A stretch of DNA of 64,000 nt from Selenomonadaceae bacterium (GCA_017428215.1 JAFRRH010000068.1:1-64000); one strand, 5' to 3'; positions 1-10,410 are shown, numbered from the stretch's first letter. Program-made: numbers and translations. Notes: generated by a model not told the origin, from the letters alone.

Positions 1-33
1 CGTTGCGCTTTTGTAAGGCAGTAGCGTTCGTGA

Positions 34-106
34 TAAAATGAATTTGACATAAGCACTTTCCTTTGGCTGATTTTTCAAATTCATTTTACCAAAGATTTTG
101 CTTATG
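34..106. repeat. Nested inverted repeats downstream of flagellin remnant
   Basis: A perfect 14-bp inverted repeat has arms at 34-47 and 75-88 (left arm TAAAATGAATTTGA). A second 8-bp pair, CATAAGCA at 48-55 and TGCTTATG at 99-106, interleaves with it. There is no T-run, so it is not a good terminator. It lies just past the broken 3' end of the flagellin fragment and could be a recombination scar, but the window edge prevents a firm reading. Confidence 0.4.
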
Positions 107-121
107 TTTTATTTTTCGACT

Positions 122-757
122 TTACCAACACGCTCTAAGACCGTAAATCGGATCCGCTCCACCCATACCAGATACACCGAAATCGCTAATATCAATCTTG
201 TTGCGAGAATTGCGATAATTTTTACTAGTAGCGTCCGTGAATACGTAACGAGAACTGCCGATTCGCACACCGACATTATTAAGTTGGCTAATATCATTGT
301 AGCTGGAAAAATTTATCGTCGACACTGTGGAAGACGTGCTGGGAACATAACCGCTGGTCTTTCCCAAAGTTTTAGTTGGGGTGCCTTATTCAGTAAAAGT
401 CACGAACGGACCTTTAACGTTGTCGAGCATCTCGTATTGGGCATCGCGAATAAGATTTAATTTCGTCGAGTTAATGCCCGACGCACCGCCCTCAATCGAT
501 GTAATCACGGTATCAGCAAGCAGAAGTTTCTTGGAATTATATTCGGTTTCATAAGCGATATTTTCCATTTGCGTACAGAGGTGATAAATTTCCTTTTTAA
601 TAGTTTGGCGGTCTTCGCCGGTGTTAGAGTCGTTAGCGGCGTCGATAACTTTTGCGCGAATTGTCCGGAGCAAATCAATCTGTCCTTGAATACCGCCTTC
701 CGCAGTGTTGAGGATTGCGCTACCATTTTGAACGATATGAGAGATTCGCGATAAAAA
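122..757 (-). pseudogene. Flagellin fragment (decayed)
   Basis: One minus-strand reading frame of 212 codons is interrupted by a single TAA (386-388). Its first part aligns with residues of about 70-130 of the intact flagellin at 60841-62370: both carry AANDSNT followed by a DRQTI.KEI stretch, and NTAEGG here matches KTAEGA there. The part after the stop (for example VGVRIGSSRYVF) looks like a flagellin variable region. The N-terminal D0 segment (MSAVRTLNTLN-type) and the C-terminal D0/D1 helices are missing, so no filament subunit can be made. It is a dead or silent copy of a second flagellin. The similarity was judged by eye. Confidence 0.75.
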
Positions 758-771
758 TTAAGATTATTATG

Positions 772-1722
772 TTAAAGTCCGTTAATCATCCAAAATCTAT
801 CTGTGTTGTTGTGGAAGGAATAAGGGTCATCTCTTTTGAAAGATTTATTGCCGCCGATTTCACAAATGACAACGTTGCCTACGGATCTGTAACCTTCCGC
901 GTCTTCTACATCGCCTGTAAGATTTACTGTAAAACGATTAACATTAATTCCGGCATCTTTTACCGTTTGAACCAGTTGCATACATTGATTAGCGGTACTT
1001 ACTATATTTCTCTCGTGTTCATCTTGAAGTGCGTAGTTAGCGGCTTTATTTAAATTATCGCTACCGCCAAGATATTTTTTAAACGTGGCTCTTTCAGTAA
1101 TGGTAACGTCATATGTTCCGCCGCCCAAGTCTATATACTGAATTTTTCCGGATTTTTCAAGTGCCGCTAATTTTTCCTTAGCATTATCGGATTGAGCTTT
1201 TTGCTCGGAGGCTCTTTTCTCTTCGGCGGCTTTCTGCTCGGCAAGTTTCTTTTCTTCAGCGGCTCTTTGTTCAGCGGCTTTTTTCTCTTCTTCAGCTTTT
1301 TGTTCCGCTTCTTTTTTTGCGGCTTCTTCGGCGGCTTGCTTATCTTTGCGTTCTTTATTTTCTACATCTTTTAGAGCTTTATTTTTTGCTTTATCTTCGG
1401 AGTCGCCATCTTTCACATATTCGCTAAATTTTGTATTGTAAAGTTCTTTGTATTCCCCGTCTAATTTAGCAATCGTTTCATCGCGAGCTTTTTTATCGGC
1501 GGCTTCACGTGCCTCACGAGCTGCTATTTCCTCAGGCGAGGGCGGTTCGCGTATTGCTGAATCCCCAATGCCGGCAACGAGTACAATAACAATCGCCGCG
1601 ATTAATTTTTTAAAGTAAACTCCTTTTGGTTGACCGCGTATAACAGCGAGGATTAAACGTATAACAAAGTACACGCCAACCAAAAAGGATAATATACCAA
1701 CCGTACCAAATAGAGTGTGCAT
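772..1722 (-). CDS. Membrane protein with TolA-like coiled coil, function unknown
   Basis: A protein of 316 residues. Two N-terminal hydrophobic segments (about 5-29 and 38-52) are followed by a long Ala/Glu/Lys-rich region (about 60-180, repeats such as AAEEKKLAEQKAAEE) that should form a rigid coiled coil. A C-terminal globular domain follows (about 190-316, beginning near YIDLGGGTYDVTITERA). The composition resembles TolA-type spacers, but the C-terminal domain is not recognised. The start has a good ribosome site (AAGGAGG). Upstream lies a 30-bp element shared with the gene at 5251-5862, suggesting common control. Its neighbours are a flagellin fragment and a Ser/Thr kinase. Confidence 0.6.
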   Translation of the reverse strand: MHTLFGTVGILSFLVGVYFVIRLILAVIRGQPKGVYFKKLIAAIVIVLVAGIGDSAIREPPSPEEIAAREAREAADKKARDETIAKLDGEYKELYNTKFSEYVKDGDSEDKAKNKALKDVENKERKDKQAAEEAAKKEAEQKAEEEKKAAEQRAAEEKKLAEQKAAEEKRASEQKAQSDNAKEKLAALEKSGKIQYIDLGGGTYDVTITERATFKKYLGGSDNLNKAANYALQDEHERNIVSTANQCMQLVQTVKDAGINVNRFTVNLTGDVEDAEGYRSVGNVVICEIGGNKSFKRDDPYSFHNNTDRFWMINGL

Positions 1723-1783
1723 TATTTATTTCCTCCTTTTCATAGACACCCAATTAACGCTTATATTAATTGTACAAAAAAAA

Positions 1784-1813
1784 ATTCGCCGTGTGACTTA
1801 CCTCGCGGGTACA
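1784..1813 (-). promoter_or_regulatory. Shared 30-bp upstream element, copy 1
   Basis: This 30-bp block differs by only one base from the block at 5914-5943 (ATTCGCCGTGTGACTTACCT at the start). On the minus strand both are followed by a T-rich tract and TACAAT. A weak GTCACA -35-like hexamer lies within the block at about 17 bp. Each copy precedes a minus-strand gene (772-1722 and 5251-5862). It is probably a promoter with an operator; the regulator is unknown. Confidence 0.5.
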
Positions 1814-1829
1814 CTCGACGAAAAATTTT

Positions 1830-3344
1830 TCAGTCAACAATATCGAACCATACGCACCAATAATGCTCGTCCGTCTTGGATTTATCAGCGTTCAGCCAAA
1901 TTTGTATGTAAGTGGAAGTATTTTCCCGCTCTGACACGGCAAGCAAATCGAACGGGATAATAAAATCTGCCGACTCGCCGGCAAGCAATGTTGGCAAGGA
2001 TTTTGTTTCCTGTACTCTGCCTTCACCCCAATTTTGCCCCAAAGTAAATTTTATCGTTGGATTAAGCCAAAGCTCGCCCGTGTCGTTGGTTATGCGAAGT
2101 CGCGCTTGAGTTTGTCGCCACTGTTCGCGGGTTATTTTTACTTTCTCGTGTAAATGGGCAAATTGGTCGTACAATTCATTGTTTAGATAAAAGCCTGTCT
2201 TGAGTTGTCCTGAAAAAGTTTTGCGATTAAAATTTATCGGCGGCTCGTAACTCGGCGCATCTGGCAATGGACCTTCGGGTAATTTTAAATCTTCCTCTGA
2301 AAAAATTTGTCGTGGCGGCGGCGTATACTCTTTTATTGGTTTGGCATTGGGCATGACGATTTCATTTTGCGGGGGCGTAATAAGTTCGGGCAATGTAAAT
2401 TGCTTGACCTGCGCGGACTCTTTTTCCACATTCGAAGTAATTTTTTCCGGTTCAGGAATTTTTTCAACGGGCTGAATAATTTCTTCCATAAAATTTTCGT
2501 CGTTGTTAAGAGGCGACGCACTCGCCAATAAAAAAATTCCTATAGTTAAGATAATTATCCCCGCATGAAGATTTTTACTAACCGTGAACCATAGAATTCT
2601 TATCGCTAAGAAAATCAAAGTCCTGCGCGATTTTTCTGGTGCCAATTCTGTTTCTGGCTTGTTGAGTTTTTCCAATGCCTCTTTAAGTTCGTCGACGCTT
2701 TGGAAACGATTTTTCGGGTCGTATTCGGTACACCTATCTAAAATATCTTTTAAGCGTTCGCCGCAATTTTCACCGAGTAAATTTTTTATCGTGACACCGA
2801 GCGAATAAATATCACTGCGCTGGTCAGTTTGTCCACTGCCGTATTGTTCAGGCGGCGCGTAGCCCTTTGTGCCCAAAAGTTTTGTGTCAACATCTTTATC
2901 GGCTTTAAAAATCCTCGCCGCGTCAAAGTCAATTAGCCGAATTTTTTCGCCCTGCAATATCAAATTCGACGGTTTAATATCGCGGTGAATTATTTTTTGC
3001 GCGTGAAGTTCCTTTAGTCCGTCGCAAAGTTGTAATAAAATTTCTCGCGCTTCGGATTCGCTTAACAATTTTTTCCGCTCAAATAAATTTTCGCCTTGAA
3101 TAAATTCTTCGACGATAACAGTTTCTTCCGCGTCCTCCGCGCAGAAAAAAACTTTTGCGGGTAATCGAAACGAAAACTTTTTTATCAAGTCGTAAGGCAA
3201 GCCCGTCGCCGTCACGCGCTTTATTATCACGAGTTCGCCGCTCTGCTTGGACGAGGCAAGCCATACTTCGCCGCGCTCCGAACGCTTGAGCGGCTTTAAT
3301 TTTTCAAATCGGAATTCAAGATACTCTGCGACATTTTCTTTCAT
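1830..3344 (-). CDS. Receptor-type Ser/Thr protein kinase
   Basis: A Hanks-type kinase of 504 residues. The N-terminal catalytic domain (about 10-225) shows the ATP lysine in VIIKR (about K42), the catalytic loop HRDIKPSN (about 120-127), an activation segment with GTKGYAPPEQ and the SDIYSLG helix. The metal-binding motif reads DFD instead of DFG. A single membrane segment (about 255-275) leads to a Pro/Glu-rich linker and an extracytoplasmic beta-rich domain (about 390-504), the usual layout of bacterial sensor kinases. A start seven codons upstream (3365) is possible, but ATG 3344 fits kinase N-termini better. It is divergent from an XRE regulator, a pairing that is common in Firmicutes. 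Substrates are unknown. Confidence 0.85.
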   Translation of the reverse strand: MKENVAEYLEFRFEKLKPLKRSERGEVWLASSKQSGELVIIKRVTATGLPYDLIKKFSFRLPAKVFFCAEDAEETVIVEEFIQGENLFERKKLLSESEAREILLQLCDGLKELHAQKIIHRDIKPSNLILQGEKIRLIDFDAARIFKADKDVDTKLLGTKGYAPPEQYGSGQTDQRSDIYSLGVTIKNLLGENCGERLKDILDRCTEYDPKNRFQSVDELKEALEKLNKPETELAPEKSRRTLIFLAIRILWFTVSKNLHAGIIILTIGIFLLASASPLNNDENFMEEIIQPVEKIPEPEKITSNVEKESAQVKQFTLPELITPPQNEIVMPNAKPIKEYTPPPRQIFSEEDLKLPEGPLPDAPSYEPPINFNRKTFSGQLKTGFYLNNELYDQFAHLHEKVKITREQWRQTQARLRITNDTGELWLNPTIKFTLGQNWGEGRVQETKSLPTLLAGESADFIIPFDLLAVSERENTSTYIQIWLNADKSKTDEHYWCVWFDIVD

Positions 3345-3408
3345 GGGCGCACCTTGCCTTTCCAATATTCTTGCGATATATTTTACAAAAATTTTGGAGG
3401 ATAATGCA

Positions 3409-3840
3409 ATGACCGCTAAGGATACTCAGCAACTCGAAAACGAATTGACCAAAGCCGACGATGTTAAAACTTTCCTTGATAATAACGCTGAAAATTTTCG
3501 CAAGTACACGCTCGCCGAATATCTCAATCGATTGCTTGAAGATAAAAATTTGTCCAAGTCGCAAATAATTAGAGAGTCGCAACTAGACGAAGGCTACGCT
3601 TATCACATTTTCGGCGGCAGAAAAAATCCTTCGCGTGAAAAAATTTTGTCGCTTGCTTTAGCGATGAAACTTTCGCCTAAGGAAACGGATTATCTGCTGT
3701 ACTACGCGGGACATAATAAACTTTATGCTCGTGACGAACGCGACGCCGTTATTATCTTCGCACTGGAAACTTGCAAGTCGGTTTTGCAGGCTAATGAACT
3801 TTTAGAGGATTTGAATATGCCGCCGCTTATTTGCGAATAA
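3409..3840 (+). CDS. XRE-family helix-turn-helix regulator
   Basis: A protein of 143 residues, started at ATG 3409 because GGAGG (3396-3400) lies eight bases upstream; the longer open frame back to 3247 runs into the divergent kinase. The centre (about 35-95) is a Cro/CI-type helix-turn-helix: a LSKSQIIRESQLDEGYAY recognition region, then GGRKNPSREKILSLALAM. The tail (LYYAGHNKLYARDERDAVI) is typical of XRE regulators sitting beside bacterial Ser/Thr kinases. It probably regulates, or is modified by, the divergent kinase; this is inferred from context. Confidence 0.75.
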   Translation: MTAKDTQQLENELTKADDVKTFLDNNAENFRKYTLAEYLNRLLEDKNLSKSQIIRESQLDEGYAYHIFGGRKNPSREKILSLALAMKLSPKETDYLLYYAGHNKLYARDERDAVIIFALETCKSVLQANELLEDLNMPPLICE

Positions 3841-3842
3841 AA

Positions 3843-3880
3843 AAGCCCGTCCGAATTTGGAACGAGCTTAAAATTTTTTG
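3843..3880. terminator. Bidirectional terminator
   Basis: The stem AAGCCCGTCC/GGAACGAGCTT has a six-base loop and G-U pairs, and is followed by AAAATTTTTT. It lies between the convergent XRE gene and the lipoprotein gene and can serve both. Confidence 0.6.
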
Positions 3881-3884
3881 CTAC

Positions 3885-5219
3885 TTATAAATTCCTTACG
3901 ATTTTTACAATCCGCTTAATTGCTTCCGTTTCAGCGTAATCGCTCAAATCTGCTCCGCAATCGTCAGCTATCTTGCGAATATTTTCTTCCGCCTCACTGC
4001 ATTGATTAGAAAATTCATAGACAATCGGCAAAACTAACGCCTTATCGAGTAATCCTTTTTTGTCGCTGTTAAGTTCGGCATAAGCGGCGGCAAGTCTAGC
4101 CCGCGATTCAAAGTAGGCGGCAACTGCGCGGCTTATCGAAGTATTTCTTTCCTGTTGACTTTGCGCTAACAACGCCATTTTAAACGCATATTCTCCAAGA
4201 TTTTTTGAACTGCCATTTTCTAGCGGTCCGATTATCCCAGAAAGATTTTTAGCAAAATTCTCCAGCGCAAAAGGCTGAATCGTTTCGAGATATTCTTTAG
4301 CCGACACATTGTCCGATAAATTCGCAGCCTTTTCTAACTCAACACTGGCAGAACTGTTAGCAACTTTCTCCTCACGAGCTTTTTGTTCGGCGACTAAGCG
4401 ATTTTTTTCTGATTCTACCGCTTCCCGATTCTCGTTAATCTTCTCGCTTTTGGCGTAGCGAACGTACCACTTGCCCTTATCCTTAGCCATAGTCACTTCG
4501 CCTTTGAAAGTCTGAACTTTTACGTTACCACTGGCGCGGTCGCGTGCCGTCAAAAGGTATTCAAAAGTATAGGCGTTCTCTTCCGAAGATAGAAGCTTCA
4601 AACTGCTGACTTCACTGCTAATCGTGTCTTTATATCCAGCGGCGTATGATTCAAAATCGCCGACGCGCTCCCTTTGCTTATAAGAAAGCGTTTCGTAAGC
4701 CGTGCGATAATCCCGATTTGTAATTGCCTTGTGATAATTTATAAATGCCTGTTTTGCTTCCTCGCTGTTATCGGGCGGCGGCAAAGCAATTTCTACGCCA
4801 TTATCCCAGTTACTGTAGTCTATGTTGCCGCTAGGAAAAAATTGGTGCGTGAACTTCCCGTGCCTCTGTCCGTGCTTGAAGGTGCCGTCGTCAATCTGTT
4901 CAATCTCGCCGTTTAGATACCAAGTGGTTGTACCCTCGCCTTGAGCGAAACGATAATCGCCGTCCACAACCGAGCCGCCGCTCCACTCAACCGTTTCACC
5001 CGCTACAGGTTTTGGATTCCAAAGGTACACGCCGTTTGAATCCTTTATCCAATTTTCTCCTAAAGGCTTCGGCTCTGATTTTTTTTCAACAGGTTGAGAT
5101 TGTTCGACTTTAGGTTTTGGTGACTCCGAAGATTTATCATCGCCGCAACCAGTCACTAAAAATATCGTCGTCAATGCTATCAATATCGCAAGCGGAAAAA
5201 ATTTTTTGACTGCAGACAT
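3885..5219 (-). CDS. Lipoprotein with MORN-like and NTF2-like regions
   Basis: A protein of 444 residues. The signal peptide ends in the lipobox LVTGC (Cys about 25), followed by a Lys/Pro/Glu linker. Residues of about 75-140 contain MORN-like beta hairpins (GDYRFAQGEGTTTWYLNGE, DGTFKHGQRHGKFTH). Residues of about 155-260 resemble the NTF2-like/DUF4878 fold (AFINYHKAITNRDYRTAYETL, KGKWYVRYAKS). The C-terminal third is helical. It is probably anchored to the outer face of the cytoplasmic membrane or in the periplasm. The function is unknown; MORN-like repeats suggest binding rather than catalysis. A GGGGG ribosome site precedes ATG 5219. Confidence 0.6.
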   Translation of the reverse strand: MSAVKKFFPLAILIALTTIFLVTGCGDDKSSESPKPKVEQSQPVEKKSEPKPLGENWIKDSNGVYLWNPKPVAGETVEWSGGSVVDGDYRFAQGEGTTTWYLNGEIEQIDDGTFKHGQRHGKFTHQFFPSGNIDYSNWDNGVEIALPPPDNSEEAKQAFINYHKAITNRDYRTAYETLSYKQRERVGDFESYAAGYKDTISSEVSSLKLLSSEENAYTFEYLLTARDRASGNVKVQTFKGEVTMAKDKGKWYVRYAKSEKINENREAVESEKNRLVAEQKAREEKVANSSASVELEKAANLSDNVSAKEYLETIQPFALENFAKNLSGIIGPLENGSSKNLGEYAFKMALLAQSQQERNTSISRAVAAYFESRARLAAAYAELNSDKKGLLDKALVLPIVYEFSNQCSEAEENIRKIADDCGADLSDYAETEAIKRIVKIVRNL

Positions 5220-5250
5220 TTCTTAACCCCCGTTTACGTTTTTGTTGAAA

Positions 5251-5862
5251 TTATACCACGCCGAACTGTTGTTGCAACTCGTAAGCGATTACACCTGTAG
5301 CAGTGCGAATTTGTTTATATCCTGCATTGGAAAAGAACGCCCTCGCCAAAGATAATCTCCACCAAACGCAAAACGTGCCGTCTTCCATTAAATTAATATC
5401 ATAAATAATTTTCTCGTATTTTACGGAGATAGTTTCGCCTTCCCTGTCAAATTCAACTTTGTTGCCCCATTTTTTTGCAAGCACAGGCTCCAGCTTATTA
5501 TATATTTCGTCCGCAGTTACAGGACTCACAAATTGAAAACGCAGTTTCCTAATCTTTTTGCGATGATAATCGGAAAGGTACGAATGAATCACCAAGACAA
5601 TAGGCACGGTAATTATACAAATTCCTGGACTTATAACTGCTGGTAAAAGCGCGACAAAATATGCCCACTTAATCCAATCGAATTTATCGGGAAGAGGAGC
5701 CGACGATTTTAAAATTATTGCGTCGGGATTGGCGGAAAGCGTTTTCTTGTCGCGTGAATCTTTCTTATCTTCCACAGTTGAACTTTCCACAATCGCTTTG
5801 CCGCAACTCGGACAAAATTTAGCGTCATCATTTAATTCAACACCACAATTTTTACAAAACAT
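5251..5862 (-). CDS. Zinc-ribbon membrane protein
   Basis: A protein of 203 residues. It opens with a zinc-ribbon, CKNCG...FCPSCGK (Cys 3, 6, 17, 20), found at the N-terminus of many Firmicute membrane proteins. A linker follows, then one or two hydrophobic segments (about 65-95, AYFVALLPAVISPGICIITV) and a C-terminal cytoplasmic domain. No enzymatic motif is visible. A TGGAGG ribosome site precedes the ATG, and the 30-bp shared element (5914-5943) lies upstream. The function is unknown. Confidence 0.6.
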   Translation of the reverse strand: MFCKNCGVELNDDAKFCPSCGKAIVESSTVEDKKDSRDKKTLSANPDAIILKSSAPLPDKFDWIKWAYFVALLPAVISPGICIITVPIVLVIHSYLSDYHRKKIRKLRFQFVSPVTADEIYNKLEPVLAKKWGNKVEFDREGETISVKYEKIIYDINLMEDGTFCVWWRLSLARAFFSNAGYKQIRTATGVIAYELQQQFGVV

Positions 5863-5913
5863 TTAAATCGCCTCCAGGACAAAATTTTAACTGTAATTAT
5901 TGTATAAAAAAAT

Positions 5914-5943
5914 ATTCGCCGTGTGACTTACCTCGCAGGTACA
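5914..5943 (-). promoter_or_regulatory. Shared 30-bp upstream element, copy 2
   Basis: The second copy of the element at 1784-1813, with one difference (CGCAGG for CGCGGG). On the minus strand TACAAT follows at the same distance, then the gene for the zinc-ribbon membrane protein. Similar placement in both copies supports a regulatory role. Confidence 0.5.
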
Positions 5944-6081
5944 TTAAACAAAAAATTTTTGGAAGTTGTATACAGAATTATTGAACGACGCATTCCGAAA
6001 ATATTTGCAATGCCGCCTGCCGTGTGTTAAACTTTTTTCGACGGTATAACAAAATAATTTGAGATTTAGTAGGTGAAAACA

Positions 6082-7164
6082 TTGAAAGGGAAATTGATAT
6101 TGCAGGACGGCACGACCTTTCGCGGGCAACTGTTCGGCGGCTCCAATGCCACCACTGAGGGCGAAGTCGTCTTTAATACGGGCATGACTGGTTATCAGGA
6201 AATTTTAACTGACCCGTCGTATTGCCGCCAAATAGTCACGTTAACTTATCCGCTTATCGGCAACTACGGCACGGCTAAACAATTCAATCAGAGCCGCAAA
6301 AGTTTTGTCGGCGGACTTATCGTCGGTGAGCTTTGCGAAAATCCGTCAAGCTCGTCTATGCAGAAAACTTTGCCCGAATTTTTAACAGTGGAGAAAATCC
6401 CCTGTCTTTATGACGTGGACACACGCGCTTTAACCAGAAAAATTCGTTCAGCGGGCACCATGAAAGGCGTTATTGTTAGCGAATACACCTCACAAAACAC
6501 AATCGAAGAGATGATGGCTTTGCCGATTAGGAAAAACGTCGTTGAGATGGTGACGACGCCTGTTAGTTATACGCTTGACGCCCGCGCAGATTCGCCTTAC
6601 GTCGTGACAATGGATTTTGGCATTAAGAAAAATATTCTCGACGCCTTGCGCAAGTTGGGTTGCAAAGTTACTGTCGTTCCTGCGAAAACTTCCGCCGAAG
6701 AAATTCTTGCACTCAAGCCCGACGGAATTTTCCTATCAAATGGACCTGGCGACCCTAAAGACGTTCCAACCGTTATCAATGAGGTTAAGAAACTTATCGG
6801 GCAACGACCGATTTTCGGCATTTGCTTAGGTCATCAAATTTTGGCGTTGGCAATGGGCGCGAATACTTACAAATTAAAATTCGGGCATCGTGGCTCCAAT
6901 CAGCCTGTTAAAAATTTGGAGACGGGTAAAGTTGCAATCACCGCGCAGAATCACGGCTACGCTATCGACGCCAAATCTTTAGCTAATCTACCGATTAAAA
7001 TTACTCACGTCTCACTTAACGACGGCACGATTGAGGGCTTTCGTCATACGTCACTGCCGATAACGAGCGTGCAATATCACCCTGAAGCCGCGCCCGGTCC
7101 CAACGATAGCGTACATTTGTTCGACGAGTTTATATACAACATGAAAAAATTTAAGGAGGCTTGA
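6082..7164 (+). CDS. carA: Carbamoyl phosphate synthase small subunit
   Basis: Glutamine amidotransferase subunit that supplies ammonia to CarB for carbamoyl phosphate, feeding pyrimidine and arginine synthesis. It has the family N-terminal domain ([36 protein letters not shown]) and a class I amidotransferase domain with nucleophile GICLGHQ (Cys about 248) and HPEAA (His about 333, Glu about 335). The TTG start at 6082, 6 nt after AGGTG, gives the usual MKGKL-type N-terminus; GTG 6073 is an alternative. No PyrR-type attenuator is seen in the 210-base upstream region. A possible promoter is TTGCAA-17-TAAACT (6005-6033). The 3' end abuts carB. Confidence 0.95.
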   Translation: MKGKLILQDGTTFRGQLFGGSNATTEGEVVFNTGMTGYQEILTDPSYCRQIVTLTYPLIGNYGTAKQFNQSRKSFVGGLIVGELCENPSSSSMQKTLPEFLTVEKIPCLYDVDTRALTRKIRSAGTMKGVIVSEYTSQNTIEEMMALPIRKNVVEMVTTPVSYTLDARADSPYVVTMDFGIKKNILDALRKLGCKVTVVPAKTSAEEILALKPDGIFLSNGPGDPKDVPTVINEVKKLIGQRPIFGICLGHQILALAMGANTYKLKFGHRGSNQPVKNLETGKVAITAQNHGYAIDAKSLANLPIKITHVSLNDGTIEGFRHTSLPITSVQYHPEAAPGPNDSVHLFDEFIYNMKKFKEA

Positions 7165-7166
7165 CC

Positions 7167-10100
7167 TTGCCTAAGAAAAATAATCTCAATAAAATAATCG
7201 TCATTGGTTCGGGACCGATAATCATAGGGCAGGCGGCGGAGTTCGATTATGCTGGCTCGCAAGCTTGTCGTTCGCTGAAAGAAGAGGGCTTGGAAGTCGT
7301 CCTCGTTAATTCAAATCCCGCAACCATAATGACTGATGCCAACATTGCCGACCGCGTTTATATCGAACCGCTGACTGTTGACTTTTTGACGGCGATAATC
7401 GAGAAGGAACGCCCCGACGGACTACTTGCGACGCTCGGCGGGCAAGCCGGTTTGAATTTGGCAGTTCAACTAGCGGAAAGCGGCGTGCTTGATAAATACA
7501 ACGTCGAACTTTTGGGCACGTCGATTGAGGCGATTAAAAAGGCTGAAGACCGCGAACTTTTCAAGGAAACTATGGAGCGTATCGGCGAGCCAATTCCCGA
7601 ATCCGTAATCGTCGAGGACATTCACGGCGCGATTGACTTTGCTAACAAAATTGGTTATCCGCTGATTGTCCGACCGGCTTATACACTCGGCGGCACGGGC
7701 GGCGGCATTGCCAACAACGAGGAAGAACTTTTTGAAATCACTCTGCGCGGGCTGAAATATTCAATGATTGGGCAAGTGTTGATTGAACGTTCAATCGCGG
7801 GCTGGAAAGAAATCGAGTATGAAGTTATGCGTGACAGCAACGACACCTGCATAACGATTTGCAGTATGGAAAATTTCGATCCCGTCGGAGTTCATACGGG
7901 CGATTCAATCGTCGTCGCTCCTACACAAACTTTAACTGACCAGGAATATCAAATTTTGCGCTCGGCGAGTTTGAAAATTATTCGTGCACTGGAGATTGAG
8001 GGCGGTTGCAATATTCAATTCGCGCTCGACCCGAAGAGCCAAAATTATTACGTCATCGAAGTTAATCCGCGTGTCAGTCGTTCGTCTGCGTTGGCGTCAA
8101 AGGCAACAGGTTATCCGATTGCTAAAGTTAGTGTCAAGATTGCTATTGGCTACACGCTTGACGAAATTGTTAACGCTGTCACCAAGAAAACTAAGGCTTG
8201 CTTTGAACCGAGCGTTGACTATATCGTTGTAAAATTCCCACGTTGGCCGTTCGATAAATTTGTCTACGCTGATACAACGCTTGGTACGCAAATGAAAGCG
8301 ACTGGCGAAGTTATGAGCCTCGACAGAACTTTTGAGGGCGCAATTCTTAAAGCCGTTCGCAGTTTGGAAATCGGCGTTAATCGTCTGCATATGGACAAAA
8401 TGGACGATTGGGACGACGACAAAATTAAAAAACGTCTTAGCCGCGTTGATGACGAAAGACTTTTCCTTATCGCTGAAGCGTTGCGCAGAAATATCGCCAC
8501 GCCCGAAGAAATTGCCGACATTACCAAGATTGACCGCTGGTTTATCGACAAGATTAAAAATATCACGGATATGGAAATTCGGCTTGCTAAGGGTGAACTC
8601 AACGCTAAAATTCTGCGCGAGGCAAAACTTTTGGGCTTAGCTGATAAATCAATCGCCGAATTAACTAACACGAACGTTAACGAAGTCCGCGACATGCGCA
8701 AGCAGTTTAAAATTTTGCCTGTGTATAAAATGGTTGACACCTGCGCGGCGGAATTTGAAGCCATGACGCCTTACTACTACTCAACTTATCGCGGCGAGGT
8801 TGATGAGGTTGAAGTCAGCAATAATAGAAAAATCGTCGTTTTAGGCTCTGGACCGATTAGAATTGGGCAGGGCGTCGAATTCGATTATTGCTCTGTGCAT
8901 TCTGTTTGGGCACTGCGTGAGGCGGGAATTGAGGCGATTATAATCAACAACAATCCTGAAACTGTTTCGACGGACTTTGACATTTCCGACAAACTTTATT
9001 TCGAGCCGCTAACTACGGAAGACGTTTTAAACATTGTCGATAAAGAAAAACCCGCCGGCGTCATTGTGCAATTCGGCGGACAGACTGCAATTAATTTGGC
9101 GGCAAGTTTAGCGGCGGCAGGTGTTAGAATTTTCGGCACAAGCGTTGATAACATTGACCGCGCAGAAGACCGCGAACGCTTTGACGAGATGTTGACCGAA
9201 TTAAATATTCCGCGTCCAAGAGGAATCAGTGTAACAAATCTTGACGACGCGATAACAGGCGCGGCTAATATCGGCTATCCTGTCATGGTTCGTCCGAGTT
9301 ATGTTTTGGGCGGGCGCGCAATGGAAATTGTCTATAACGAGGAAGAACTCCGCGATTATATGAGCCGCGCAGTTAAAGTTACACCAGACCACCCTGTTTT
9401 AGTCGATAGATATATGCAGGGCACTGAAGTTGAGGTTGATGCGATTAGCGACGGCGTTGATGTGGTTATCCCCGGCATTATGGAGCACGTCGAACGGGCG
9501 GGCGTTCACAGCGGAGATTCAATCGCCGTTTATCCCCCGCAAACTCTTCCGTCCAAAGTTATCTACACCATAACCGACTACACTAAACGCCTTGCCCTTG
9601 CGCTCAATGTCAAAGGCTTGCTGAACATTCAATACGTTGTGGCGGACGGCAGAGTTTTCGTTATCGAAGTCAATCCGCGTTCAAGTCGTACGGTTCCTTT
9701 CCTCAGCAAAGTTACTAATATTAAAATGGTTAACGTGGCAACTCGTGTTGCTCTCGGCGCGACGCTTAAGACAATGGGCTATTATTCTGGTCTCGTCGAG
9801 CCTAAACCTTATGTCGCCGTTAAAGCTCCGGTGTTCTCTTTTGCTAAAATGCAGGACGTTGACATTTCACTCGGTCCCGAAATGAAATCTACCGGCGAAG
9901 TTATGGGCATTGATTATCACTACGCCCGCGCACTTTACAAGGCGATAACCGGCGCAGGAATAATCATTCCTAAAAACGGTTGCATTTTGTTTACGGTTGC
10001 CGATAAGGATAAGGAAGAAATGAAACAACTTGCCCGCGCTTTTTCCGAACTCGGATTTAAGATTGTGGCGACGGAGGGCACTGCTAAAGCTTTGCAATCA

Positions 10101-10394
10101 ATCGGCATTGACGCGGAGATTGTCGGCAAAGTTCATCAGCGTAGCACGGATATTATCCAGATGATTAAGCTCGGCAAAATTCATATGGTCGTTAACACTC
10201 AAGCACCAGGTAAACACGTTGCTAAAGACGGCTTCAGAATTCGGCGGGCGACGGTTGAATTGGGCGTTCCCTGCTTTACAAGTCTCGATACGGCGTGGGA
10301 AGTCATGCGCGTTTTAACTTTCATGCGCGACAGAAGATTAGTTTACTCGTTAGCTATTCAAGATTACGTTGGCGGCGGCGACGCTTTAGCATAA
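7167..10394 (+). CDS. carB: Carbamoyl phosphate synthase large subunit
   Basis: Synthesises carbamoyl phosphate from bicarbonate, ammonia and two ATP. The length (1075 residues) is normal. Two homologous synthetase halves each begin with a VxGSGPIxIGQ motif ([19 protein letters not shown] near the start, [19 protein letters not shown] near residue 555), and each has an ATP-grasp domain ([23 protein letters not shown]). The last about 140 residues form the MGS-like allosteric domain. The start is TTG 7167, seven bases after GGAGG, two bases past the carA stop; an upstream TTG (7161) would overlap carA but lacks spacing. It forms an operon with carA and is followed by a strong terminator. Confidence 0.97.
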   Translation: MPKKNNLNKIIVIGSGPIIIGQAAEFDYAGSQACRSLKEEGLEVVLVNSNPATIMTDANIADRVYIEPLTVDFLTAIIEKERPDGLLATLGGQAGLNLAVQLAESGVLDKYNVELLGTSIEAIKKAEDRELFKETMERIGEPIPESVIVEDIHGAIDFANKIGYPLIVRPAYTLGGTGGGIANNEEELFEITLRGLKYSMIGQVLIERSIAGWKEIEYEVMRDSNDTCITICSMENFDPVGVHTGDSIVVAPTQTLTDQEYQILRSASLKIIRALEIEGGCNIQFALDPKSQNYYVIEVNPRVSRSSALASKATGYPIAKVSVKIAIGYTLDEIVNAVTKKTKACFEPSVDYIVVKFPRWPFDKFVYADTTLGTQMKATGEVMSLDRTFEGAILKAVRSLEIGVNRLHMDKMDDWDDDKIKKRLSRVDDERLFLIAEALRRNIATPEEIADITKIDRWFIDKIKNITDMEIRLAKGELNAKILREAKLLGLADKSIAELTNTNVNEVRDMRKQFKILPVYKMVDTCAAEFEAMTPYYYSTYRGEVDEVEVSNNRKIVVLGSGPIRIGQGVEFDYCSVHSVWALREAGIEAIIINNNPETVSTDFDISDKLYFEPLTTEDVLNIVDKEKPAGVIVQFGGQTAINLAASLAAAGVRIFGTSVDNIDRAEDRERFDEMLTELNIPRPRGISVTNLDDAITGAANIGYPVMVRPSYVLGGRAMEIVYNEEELRDYMSRAVKVTPDHPVLVDRYMQGTEVEVDAISDGVDVVIPGIMEHVERAGVHSGDSIAVYPPQTLPSKVIYTITDYTKRLALALNVKGLLNIQYVVADGRVFVIEVNPRSSRTVPFLSKVTNIKMVNVATRVALGATLKTMGYYSGLVEPKPYVAVKAPVFSFAKMQDVDISLGPEMKSTGEVMGIDYHYARALYKAITGAGIIIPKNGCILFTVADKDKEEMKQLARAFSELGFKIVATEGTAKALQSIGIDAEIVGKVHQRSTDIIQMIKLGKIHMVVNTQAPGKHVAKDGFRIRRATVELGVPCFTSLDTAWEVMRVLTFMRDRRLVYSLAIQDYVGGGDALA

Positions 10395-10410
10395 TTAAAA
10401 TTTTCAATAA

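Noticed and set aside
98-460. 120-residue plus-strand frame at the window start
   Set aside because: Opposite the flagellin remnant, which gives a recognisable protein on the minus strand.
5863-6081. PyrR-type attenuator ahead of carAB
   Set aside because: No antiterminator/terminator pair with a PyrR binding loop is visible.
8264-8764. 166-residue frame opposite carB
   Set aside because: Antisense shadow of a strongly conserved gene; no ribosome site or family resemblance.
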